Origin: Methanosarcinales archaeon
Lineage (GTDB): Archaea; Nanobdellota; Nanobdellia; Woesearchaeales; CG1-02-33-12
Length of the DNA: 19,320 bases
Direction: 5' to 3'
Assembly (NCBI GenBank): GCA_017610505.1
Contig: JAFCBX010000003.1
Span: forward strand, 1-19,320
Shown: positions 1 to 6,309 of the stretch, piece by piece
Position numbering within the stretch: the first letter of the stretch is position 1
Layout of the letters: each line of letters begins with the position of its first letter
The notes under the pieces: model-generated
Databases searched by the model: none
Told to the model about the DNA's origin: nothing
What the model saw: the letters and a program-made list of their open reading frames with translations, nothing else
Made by a program: the position numbers and the translations under genes

Positions 1-347
1 ATGTCAATATCTTTTTTGATTGTTTTTTTAATCTGTTCAATGATGTTTTCCTCAGATTCATAAGCCATTATTATTATGCCGGTGTCATTTGTGTCCATCT
101 TATTTATTACACTGGGAGATTTAATTAGATTACCAAATAATTCTTGTCCATGCATTCTGGAATTGCTGTCCACCAAGGCCTTGATATTAAAAATACTAAA
201 ATCAAAATTTCTAAGAAGAAATTTTGCCTGGTATCCCGCACCAAATAAGATTACATTTTTATGTTTTTTAGATATATCATTAAGTTTATCTTGGATAAAA
301 GATAAACATTTTTTTGAGATAAATTCACTAATTTCCTTGCTTTCCAT
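1..347 (-). CDS. Rossmann-type nucleotide-binding protein, 3' end cut by window edge
   Basis: The reading frame is open from an ATG at 347 to the window edge, giving 115 N-terminal residues without a stop. AAAGG lies about 8 nt upstream, and the start is 12 nt after the PIG-L stop, so this is the last visible gene of the operon. After about 30 mostly helical, lysine-rich residues comes a beta strand and glycine turn (VILFGAGYQAKFLL, about residues 32-45). A second strand ends in an acidic residue (ALVDSN), then HGQELFG, then a third strand (GIIIMAYESEE). This pattern fits the Rossmann-like N-terminal domain of sugar-modifying proteins such as PglD/NeuD, or the C-terminal domain of sugar C-methyltransferases. 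The catalytic part would lie beyond the edge, so the function is open. An N-acyltransferase for the sugar that PIG-L deacetylates would fit the context, but that is inference. Confidence 0.8.
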   Translation of the reverse strand, partial: MESKEISEFISKKCLSFIQDKLNDISKKHKNVILFGAGYQAKFLLRNFDFSIFNIKALVDSNSRMHGQELFGNLIKSPSVINKMDTNDTGIIIMAYESEENIIEQIKKTIKKDID

Positions 348-359
348 TTTGTTATGCCT

Positions 360-1016
360 TTAGTCCTTTATTTCTCTGATAAGTTTAAATGCTTCTGCAA
401 GCATTAATCCAGCTTCAGATCCTCGCTTTTTGGCAAGTGCCTCAATTATCTCGATTGATCTGGGATGAGGATATTTCTTAAGTTCACTTTTATAAGCATT
501 TACAGCTTCTATTTTTTTATCAAAGGTTTTTGATATGTCTACATAGACATTTGGAATAAATGGCTCTATTGGCTGGCCCCATTCTGTTTCAGATAAAACC
601 TCATATGACAAAATCCTTCTTACTATATGTTTTAATGGTCTTGAAGCAACCAATGAGGATTCAAAGATTATCCTGTGATCTTTGTTTAAATCACCTTTAT
701 GGGGGATGTACAATACATCAGGTTTAATTTTTTTTATAATTTTAGAAATTGATTTATTCAGATCTTTTTGAGGTATTGTATCGAGCTTTACAGTAGGATA
801 ACCCAAAAAATGAGTTTCTTTAATACCAAGGATTTTGCTTGATTGTTTTATCTGTTTTTTCATTTCTTCCATAAAACTTTTTGACCAATCAGGTTCGTAT
901 CCCTTAGTAACTATGCATAAATAAACTTCATCTTTATTTATTGAATGTCTTGCCATGGTTCCTCCACAACCCAAAACCTCATCATCCGGATGTGGTGATA
1001 TTACTAATATTTTCAT
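360..1016 (-). CDS. PIG-L/LmbE family zinc-dependent de-N-acetylase
   Basis: This 218-residue protein belongs to the LmbE/PIG-L family, zinc enzymes that remove an acetyl group from GlcNAc-type sugars. The metal and catalytic motif PHPDDE is at residues 8-13, followed by the usual LGCGGT turn, and the second histidine motif HKGDLNKDH is at about 106-114. I chose the ATG at 1016 because GGGGGAG sits 7 nt upstream. The frame also extends to a TTG at 1031, but that start would place the ribosome binding site inside the gene. The start overlaps the WbqC gene by 35 nt, indicating translational coupling. PIG-L proteins occur in several nonulosonic acid and capsule loci. Here it probably deacetylates the hexosamine, its nucleotide-linked form or the final acidic sugar so that another N-acyl group can be attached. 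The exact substrate is not visible. Confidence 0.9.
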   Translation of the reverse strand: MKILVISPHPDDEVLGCGGTMARHSINKDEVYLCIVTKGYEPDWSKSFMEEMKKQIKQSSKILGIKETHFLGYPTVKLDTIPQKDLNKSISKIIKKIKPDVLYIPHKGDLNKDHRIIFESSLVASRPLKHIVRRILSYEVLSETEWGQPIEPFIPNVYVDISKTFDKKIEAVNAYKSELKKYPHPRSIEIIEALAKKRGSEAGLMLAEAFKLIREIKD

Positions 1017-1698
1017 TTTTGTCTCCCCCAATCATTTTCTTAACTTCTTTTTTACCACAATTAAACAATGCATCAACTATTGACATATTATGAACAAAAG
1101 ACCCAAATTTTTGATCATATTCAGGATGTTTAAAATTTTGAAAAATTACTTTTATGTTATTTTTTCTAAACAAATCCAAGTCCATATAGTTTTTTCCACC
1201 AACCCCTGAAAGATATGTGTCTGTGCCTATCTTTTTACATAATTTTATAATTCTCATGTTTGGTTCCTGTTCTTCTATATCTAATTCAGAAGAAATGCAA
1301 GACTTCACATTTATTCCGATTATATTAAATATTTTTTTTATTAATTCAATATCGAGTTCACTAATATACTGCCATTCATCAGAGTAAATTTCTTCAAAGA
1401 TGCTAATGTAATCATTAAAATAGTCGGTTTTTGAGTAATTAAGTTTTATTGATTTCAAATGCTTTTTCATCCAGTTCTGCTTGTTGTTTATTTTGATATC
1501 TTTTATAATCTTATTTCCACTCAAAACAGGAACTGTAAGCCATATATTGCCATTTGGGCCTTTTATTGTATTCCTGTTTATGAATGAACCATGAGAATAT
1601 TCTACATCATCAAGAAAGATGAATTCATCACTGCTCATAACCTTATTGAAAAAGCCCAGGTATGGAAGGTATTGTGGCTGGTGTATACTTACAATCAT
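982..1698 (-). CDS. WbqC-like family protein
   Basis: This 238-residue protein has the family's characteristic opening, HQPQYLPYLGFFNK at residues 6-19. FLDDVEYSHGSFINRN (about 28-43) and LTVPV follow. The typical C-terminal block contains YLSGVGGKNY, FQNFKHPEYDQ, a MSIVDALFNCG segment and a lysine-rich tail. The family (Pfam WbqC, often described as transglutaminase-like) occurs in O-antigen and capsule loci, but I know of no firmly established reaction. The start ATG at 1698 overlaps the NeuC stop as ATGA, and the 3' end overlaps the PIG-L gene. Being wedged between NeuC and the deacetylase suggests a job in modifying the amino group of the sugar, for example attaching an amino acid or acyl group. 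This is inference from neighbours. Confidence 0.9.
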   Translation of the reverse strand: MIVSIHQPQYLPYLGFFNKVMSSDEFIFLDDVEYSHGSFINRNTIKGPNGNIWLTVPVLSGNKIIKDIKINNKQNWMKKHLKSIKLNYSKTDYFNDYISIFEEIYSDEWQYISELDIELIKKIFNIIGINVKSCISSELDIEEQEPNMRIIKLCKKIGTDTYLSGVGGKNYMDLDLFRKNNIKVIFQNFKHPEYDQKFGSFVHNMSIVDALFNCGKKEVKKMIGGDKNENISNITTSG

Positions 1699-2846
1699 TT
1701 TACCATCTTCCTCATTAGTTTATTATTTATTTTTATGTCTGACAGTATCATGACTATTCTCTTAGATGCATTTCCATTACCATATGGGTTAATACACCCC
1801 TTTATGTTGTCTTTAAATTCTTTGCTCATTGCTTTTATTATAGCACTTTTAATCTCATCTCTGTCATGATTTACATATATTTTGTTTGTTGAAGATTCCC
1901 TCTTAGATTCCCTTACACCTGTATTAACTACTGGCAATTCAAATGAGGGCGCTTCAACAGTACCACTGCTTGAATTTCCTATCATTACATCTGCTACATT
2001 TAAAATACTCAAATAAACATTTCTTGCTAAATTCTTGTAAATTTTTATAAAAGGGAATTTTTCATATTTTTTTATAACTGAGATTATCTTATCAGAACCA
2101 GGATCATTATTTGGGTAAAGTACTATTGTCTGATTTCCAAGAGCTATGATAGCTTCCATGGTTTCTTCCATCTGCTTACCTGCTTCATTTGATTGAGTCG
2201 GCATTGAATGTTGAAGAACAAGGAACAAGGGTTTTGAAAGGTCTATATCAAACTTTTTTTCAATTTGTTCTTTTGACATTAAATTATCTTTGATGTTATC
2301 AAGTTCAGGTGATCCTGTTAGAAATATTCGCTCATTATCTTCCCCTATTTTTCTTATTCTTTCAGCGCTTTTCTCTGTTGCAGGGAAGTGTATATGGGAA
2401 AGTTTTGTTATAACTGGCCTTATGATATCATCAATGTGTGCGCCATCCTCGCTTTGGTCTCCTCCATGGATATGGGCTATGGGTATTCTAAGGTATGTGG
2501 TTGCAATTGCAGCGGCAAGCGCCTCTGCCCTGTCTCCCAAAATCAAAACAATGTCTGGGTTAATTTTATTTATTGCTTTCGAAATATTAGATATTCCTCT
2601 ACCCAATGCTTTTGGTATGTCTGATTTTCTTAATATTTTATTTTTATACATGAGAACTTTTTCATCTATCTTAAAACCATCATTCTCTATTTCATGAAAT
2701 GTGCTGCCAAATTCTTCAAGAAGATGCATGCCTGTGGCAACCAAGGATAATTTAAGATTGGAGTTTTCTTCTATTTCTTTCATTACTGATTTTAATATCC
2801 CATATTCTGATCTGGTTCCTGTTACAACGCATATATTTCTTTTCAT
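1695..2846 (-). CDS. neuC: NeuC: UDP-N-acetylglucosamine 2-epimerase (hydrolysing)
   Basis: This 383-residue GT-B-fold enzyme of the NeuC/WecB family inverts C2 of a UDP-HexNAc and releases the free sugar (ManNAc, or a 2,4-diamino analogue in legionaminate-type pathways). Visible motifs are VTGTRSEYG near the N-terminus, HIHGGDQSEDG, LTGSPELDN, and the nucleotide-binding GNSSSGTVEAPSFELPVVN near residue 295. I chose the ATG at 2846: GGGAGG lies just upstream and its ATGA overlaps the NeuB stop. A GTG at 2861 is in frame but would place the ribosome binding site inside the gene. The retained HGG and GNSSSG motifs and near-normal length suggest an active enzyme. Its product feeds NeuB, encoded immediately upstream. 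Sequence alone does not separate the sialic from the legionaminic branch. Confidence 0.93.
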   Translation of the reverse strand: MKRNICVVTGTRSEYGILKSVMKEIEENSNLKLSLVATGMHLLEEFGSTFHEIENDGFKIDEKVLMYKNKILRKSDIPKALGRGISNISKAINKINPDIVLILGDRAEALAAAIATTYLRIPIAHIHGGDQSEDGAHIDDIIRPVITKLSHIHFPATEKSAERIRKIGEDNERIFLTGSPELDNIKDNLMSKEQIEKKFDIDLSKPLFLVLQHSMPTQSNEAGKQMEETMEAIIALGNQTIVLYPNNDPGSDKIISVIKKYEKFPFIKIYKNLARNVYLSILNVADVMIGNSSSGTVEAPSFELPVVNTGVRESKRESSTNKIYVNHDRDEIKSAIIKAMSKEFKDNIKGCINPYGNGNASKRIVMILSDIKINNKLMRKMVK

Positions 2847-3916
2847 AAAAAATCCTCCCACTTTAAAATAGAATCTTCCTTGATATCATTTATTGCTTTT
2901 TTCCCAACTATCTTATGGATATCCTTAGATAAAATTCCTGTTCCGGGCCTTTTAACAATAAGCATATCCTCGGTTATGATGCTTTCTTTTGGAATATTTA
3001 TTTTTGAAACTACGCTTTTCCTTGCAATCTTTGCAGTTTCAATTTCCTTTTCAGTTGGCTTCTTTTCAGGAGAGCCAAGAATTAATTCTTTCTTTTCTTC
3101 AGGAATATAATAATCTTTGTTTCTGATTACCCTTACAAGCTCTTTAAGTTCTTCTGGGGTTGCAGATGCTTTATGGTCTGGTCCAGGCAAGTTTTGGTCT
3201 ACTGTAAAATGCTTTTCAGCCACAACTGCCCCCATGCTTGCAGCAAGCTTTAATGTTTCCAAACCAAGAGTGTGGTCTGAGTATCCTACAGGCAGATTAA
3301 ATTTTTCTTTTATGGATTGCATGGCCCTCAAATTAACGTCCTTAAGAGCGCAGGGATAATCAGAAGTGCAGTGAAGGATTATAATATTCTCATTGCCTGT
3401 ATTTTTTATTAAATCAACCGCCTCTTCAACTTCATTCATTGTTGCCATTCCTGTTGAAAGTATTATTGGTTTTCCCTTTTTTGCAATTCTTTTCAGGAAT
3501 GGGAAATTTGTTAAATCTCCTGATGCAATCTTGTAACAGGGCATAAGTGGCTCAAGAAAATCGATTGCATCATCTGAATGGGGTGCAGAAAGAAACATTA
3601 TCTGTTTTTCATCGCAGTATTTTTTTAATTCTTCAAAGCTCTTGTAACTAAGCTCAAATTTCTTTATCATGTCAATCATTTTCTCTTTTTTTCCCATGTT
3701 TTTTTCTGCGTACTCTGCAATCTCTGTTTCTTTTGTAGTAACATTTTCTGACTTAAATGTCTGGAACTTAACAGCATCTACGCCAGCTTCTTTTGCTACA
3801 TCTACCAGTTTCTTAGCAAGCTCTAAACTTCCGTTATGGTTTACTCCTGCCTCTGCTATTATAAAGCAAGGATAGCCTTCACCTATAATCCTGTTTCCAA
3901 TTTTTATTTTGTCCAT
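2843..3916 (-). CDS. neuB: NeuB: N-acetylneuraminate/nonulosonate synthase
   Basis: This 357-residue enzyme has an N-terminal TIM barrel and a C-terminal SAF (antifreeze-like) domain. It condenses a hexosamine with phosphoenolpyruvate to a nine-carbon acid. Motifs are IIAEAGVNHNG (19-29), VKFQTFK (49-55), KIASGDL (129-135), ILSTGMATM (152-160), GYSDHT (211-216) and EKHFTVD (234-240). With the start at ATG 3916 the two metal-binding histidines fall at 215 and 236, the numbers I recall for Neisseria meningitidis NeuB, which supports this start. GGGGTG lies about 7 nt upstream; a GTG at 3925 is an in-frame alternative. The SAF domain, from about 295, completes the neighbouring active site in the dimer. 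The gene overlaps neuC by 4 nt and lies 17 nt after the cytidylyltransferase stop. All key residues look intact, in contrast to the second NeuB-like protein. Confidence 0.95.
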   Translation of the reverse strand: MDKIKIGNRIIGEGYPCFIIAEAGVNHNGSLELAKKLVDVAKEAGVDAVKFQTFKSENVTTKETEIAEYAEKNMGKKEKMIDMIKKFELSYKSFEELKKYCDEKQIMFLSAPHSDDAIDFLEPLMPCYKIASGDLTNFPFLKRIAKKGKPIILSTGMATMNEVEEAVDLIKNTGNENIIILHCTSDYPCALKDVNLRAMQSIKEKFNLPVGYSDHTLGLETLKLAASMGAVVAEKHFTVDQNLPGPDHKASATPEELKELVRVIRNKDYYIPEEKKELILGSPEKKPTEKEIETAKIARKSVVSKINIPKESIITEDMLIVKRPGTGILSKDIHKIVGKKAINDIKEDSILKWEDFL

Positions 3917-3933
3917 ATTAAACACCCCAATTA

Positions 3934-4650
3934 TTACTTTAGTCTCTGGACAACCTGCTGGTTTATATTCAGTATATCAGGATTGTCAAGAAGATATTTA
4001 ACAACATCCTTAAGCTCGAAACTTTTGTTAACAGGATAGAATTTCCTGAATATTATTCTCATCAGCTTTAGATCGTCTTTCTCATCAACTGTTAATCTTA
4101 TCTCTGGATGATTTAACTCATCTTCAACTTCTAATTCTATTTTCTTAAATTCACCTGTCTCCTCAAAGAATCTGCCCCATATTTCAGTATTTTCCTCTTC
4201 TTTTTCATTTACTACCTTTTCAAGAACCCCTACTTTCAAACCATGGGAAAATGCTCCTATCGGAAGATTTGTGCATGTCACATGGTCGGCATTTGTTTCT
4301 TTGAAAGTTTGGATTATTTTATCAATATAATGATGGTCTGTCAGGGGATTGTCTGCAGTTGCATTCACTATGAAATCTGCATTGGATTTTTTTGCTGCAT
4401 CAAGCAATCTTTTTAGAACATCTATTTCATCACCCCTAAAATATTTTATACCTTTCTTTTCAGCAACATCAACAAGTATATCATCCTGTGGACTTGTTGA
4501 GGTGCACATTATTATTTCATCAGCAAGTTTAGATAACTTCAATCTGTCTATCATGTGCTCTATCATTGGCTTTCCTTCTATATATCTCATAACTTTTAAT
4601 GGTAATCTCTCTGATTTCATTCTGGCAGTTATGGTTATTATAAATTTCAT
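3934..4650 (-). CDS. SpsF/NeuA-type CMP-sugar cytidylyltransferase
   Basis: This 238-residue nucleotidyltransferase has the CTP-binding signature TARMKSERLPLK at residues 8-19, then GKPMIEHMIDRL, an acidic metal-site region around NATADNPLTDHHY (about 106-118) and a C-terminal segment EIRLTVDEKDDLKLM. It is closer to the SpsF group than to classical NeuA: the KSERLP-K loop and the LTVDEKDDL block are typical of SpsF. The expected reaction is activation of a nonulosonic acid as the CMP-sugar, the donor form used by sialyltransferases. The start overlaps the NeuB-like gene as ATGA. Pairing of a NeuB-type synthase with SpsF recalls spsE-spsF of Bacillus subtilis. The acceptor acid could be the product of either synthase. 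Confidence 0.88.
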   Translation of the reverse strand: MKFIITITARMKSERLPLKVMRYIEGKPMIEHMIDRLKLSKLADEIIMCTSTSPQDDILVDVAEKKGIKYFRGDEIDVLKRLLDAAKKSNADFIVNATADNPLTDHHYIDKIIQTFKETNADHVTCTNLPIGAFSHGLKVGVLEKVVNEKEEENTEIWGRFFEETGEFKKIELEVEDELNHPEIRLTVDEKDDLKLMRIIFRKFYPVNKSFELKDVVKYLLDNPDILNINQQVVQRLK

Positions 4651-5687
4651 TTTTCAACATTGTTCCAATTTACTAAGCTAAATTGGGGTATATTCTCCTT
4701 TGTTCTCTTTCCTATCAAATCAAAATATTCTTTTTCTTTGATGTTATTTTCTTCTTTTGTTCTTCTGAATGTTAAATCTTCTTTGCTTATTATTTTGCCT
4801 TTCTCTAAATCCCTGCCTGCAACTATGGTAAATTTCATTGGACCTCTTCTGGAATAAATTTTTTCATATTCACTTATATCGAAGGTTCCATCACCTTTGG
4901 TTTTGTTTAACAAGTCCATCTTTTTTCTTATATCACAAAGCATATCAATGCTTATTGCAGAATTAAAATCAATTCTCTTCTTTCCAAATTCAGGCGTTAC
5001 ATGTTTTTCTATGAAGTTTGCTCCAGCCATAAAACCAGCAAGTGTTATTAGTTCATTGTCCTTGTGATTCCATACAGTATGATCAGCATAGCCAACGTTA
5101 AGTTTGAACTTTCTTTTGATGTTGATCATCTTGTTAAAGTTTATATACTCATATTTTGTTGGATAATTCTGGAAACCGTGCATTAAAAGTATGTCTTTTC
5201 TTTTAAGATAATTTACTGCAAACTCAATTTCATTGAGTTCAGAACCACCTATTCCGAGAATTATAGGTATTTGAACATCTTTTATTTTATCAAGCATCTC
5301 AATGTTGTTTAATGCAACTGCGTGTATCTCAACTGCATCAATTAGAGTTATGTGTTCCTTAACAAAATCAATTGCTTTTGAATCATCAACAAGAACAACA
5401 ACCTCAAGGTTATTGGATTTTGTTTTTTTAATAATTGAAAGCCACTTTTCCTTGGGAAGCATAAGTTTTGTTACAAGCTCATAATCTTCATGAGATCTTG
5501 TCATGTGTGAATCAAGGTCAATGAGAATATGATATTTTATTGCATCACATGCTTTTCTTCTTATTAATTCATCAACAAGATTTGAAAGGTATTCAAAATC
5601 CCCCTCATGAATGCATGCAGCCTCTCCTATGAGATAGGGTATTGTATCATCATATAAGGCTCCTTTGAATTTACTACCTTTACTCAT
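4647..5687 (-). CDS. Divergent NeuB-family protein (second synthase paralogue)
   Basis: This 346-residue protein has the NeuB layout, TIM barrel followed by a SAF domain (FTIVAGRDLEKGKIISKEDL, about 287-306), but an altered active site. The two metal histidines are kept, in GYADHT (H203) and EKHVTPE (H229). Elsewhere VNHNG becomes CIHEG (25-29), KFQ becomes KYH (51-53), STGM becomes GIGG (145-148), and the GPDHKAS loop becomes KKRIDFNSA. It is therefore either a synthase with a different acceptor or a partner subunit of the canonical NeuB. GAGG lies 7 nt before the ATG. It is the first enzyme gene after the regulator (11-nt gap) and overlaps the cytidylyltransferase by 4 nt, so the pair may work as a unit. 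Family membership is firm; the substrate is unknown. Confidence 0.85.
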   Translation of the reverse strand: MSKGSKFKGALYDDTIPYLIGEAACIHEGDFEYLSNLVDELIRRKACDAIKYHILIDLDSHMTRSHEDYELVTKLMLPKEKWLSIIKKTKSNNLEVVVLVDDSKAIDFVKEHITLIDAVEIHAVALNNIEMLDKIKDVQIPIILGIGGSELNEIEFAVNYLKRKDILLMHGFQNYPTKYEYINFNKMINIKRKFKLNVGYADHTVWNHKDNELITLAGFMAGANFIEKHVTPEFGKKRIDFNSAISIDMLCDIRKKMDLLNKTKGDGTFDISEYEKIYSRRGPMKFTIVAGRDLEKGKIISKEDLTFRRTKEENNIKEKEYFDLIGKRTKENIPQFSLVNWNNVEK

Positions 5688-5698
5688 TTTAAACCTCT

Positions 5699-6190
5699 TT
5701 AACTTTCTTTCTTATCATAACCCATTAGTTTAACCATATCGTAGTTCTCAAATTTGCATACTCCAGTTGTAAGTGATTCTGTCCAGTTTTCAATTATTTT
5801 GTTAAATTCATTTCTTATTTCTCTCGTTATTTTTCCAAGATGAAGTGCATCCTTTGCGGTTATAACAATAGAAATATCCCAAGGGCCTGATATTGAGATT
5901 ATTTCTGCAATGCATGGATTGTTTTTAAGATATTCTCTAAACCTTTCATAATCTTCTCCATTATAATTGTGAAGTTTTATTCTAACATCAGTTATATTGC
6001 AGAACCCAAAGTTTCTTGGCCTTAACTGTATCTTTGAAAAGAATATCTTATCTTTAATCATCCTGTTTATTCTTTTCTTTACAGAATCAATTGAGAGGCC
6101 AACTTTTTTGGAAATATCTGTAAGAGACATTCTGCAGTCTTCCTGCAATAGATTAAGTATCACACAATCTTTTTTATCTAATTCTTTCAT
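5699..6190 (-). CDS. Lrp/AsnC family transcriptional regulator
   Basis: This 163-residue protein has an N-terminal winged helix (about residues 3-52; DKKDCVILNLLQEDCRMSL, then the recognition-helix region VGLSIDSVKKRINRM). A RAM-type ligand and oligomerisation domain follows (about 66-150) with the typical glycine segment ISISGPWDISIVI. These regulators bind DNA as dimers or octamers and commonly respond to small molecules, often amino acids. AAGGA sits 4-5 nt before the ATG. It is the first gene of the nonulosonate operon, directly behind an archaeal promoter and a cluster of TTAAGA half-sites, so it probably regulates its own operon. A regulator of this family leading a sialic acid operon is unusual in my experience. 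Its effector could be a pathway intermediate, but nothing in the sequence shows this. Confidence 0.92.
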   Translation of the reverse strand: MKELDKKDCVILNLLQEDCRMSLTDISKKVGLSIDSVKKRINRMIKDKIFFSKIQLRPRNFGFCNITDVRIKLHNYNGEDYERFREYLKNNPCIAEIISISGPWDISIVITAKDALHLGKITREIRNEFNKIIENWTESLTTGVCKFENYDMVKLMGYDKKES

Positions 6191-6222
6191 TTTCCTTAGA
6201 ATTTACTAAAAAATACTTATAT

Positions 6223-6236
6223 TATTTAAATCTTTC
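6223..6236 (-). promoter_or_regulatory. Archaeal promoter (BRE + TATA) of the nonulosonate operon
   Basis: Read on the minus strand, CGAAAGA (6236-6230, BRE-like; its last base is shared with the box as drawn) runs into TTTAAATA (6230-6223). A start about 26 nt downstream of the box centre would fall near 6200, leaving a leader of about 10 nt with an AAGGA ribosome binding site before the ATG at 6190. The same CGAAAGATTTA core occurs before the HEPN gene at 16416. Confidence 0.75.
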
Positions 6237-6254
6237 GTAAAATTTCATATTTTT

Positions 6255-6280
6255 TTAAGAAAAATCTTAAAATTTAAGAT
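6255..6280. promoter_or_regulatory. Candidate operator: phased TTAAGA/TCTTAA half-sites
   Basis: ATCTTAAA (6264-6271), one A, then TTTAAGAT (6273-6280) form a perfect 8-bp palindrome. An extra TTAAGA (6255-6260) pairs with TCTTAA (6265-6270) across AAAA, so three half-sites sit about 9-10 bp apart. The cluster lies 19-44 bp upstream of the BRE of the Lrp gene, a plausible autoregulatory site. The alternative is a weak hairpin with a T-rich tail that ends the upstream GT-B transcript on the same strand. Both readings are open. Confidence 0.45.
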
Positions 6281-6309
6281 AAAAGGTGTTTCAGTTTCAA
6301 ACAATAGAT

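Noticed and set aside
1017..1031. TTG start extending the PIG-L protein by five residues
   Set aside because: The GGGGGAG ribosome binding site would then lie inside the coding sequence; ATG 1016 has ideal spacing.
2290..2697. 135-residue plus-strand frame across neuC
   Set aside because: It is the complement of a strongly conserved neuC segment, has no ribosome binding site, and its translation looks like a mirror of coding sequence.
2847..2861. GTG start extending NeuC by five residues
   Set aside because: GGGAGG lies within this extension and serves ATG 2846, which also makes an ATGA overlap with the neuB stop.
3117..3359. Plus-strand frame across neuB, with others at 2880-3110 and 3669-3875
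   Set aside because: These lie wholly inside a conserved enzyme gene on the other strand and show no family resemblance.
6255..6280. Hairpin as an intrinsic terminator of the GT-B operon
   Set aside because: It is all A/T apart from one G:C pair per arm and sits beside the Lrp promoter, so an operator is preferred. The T-rich flank keeps the terminator reading possible.
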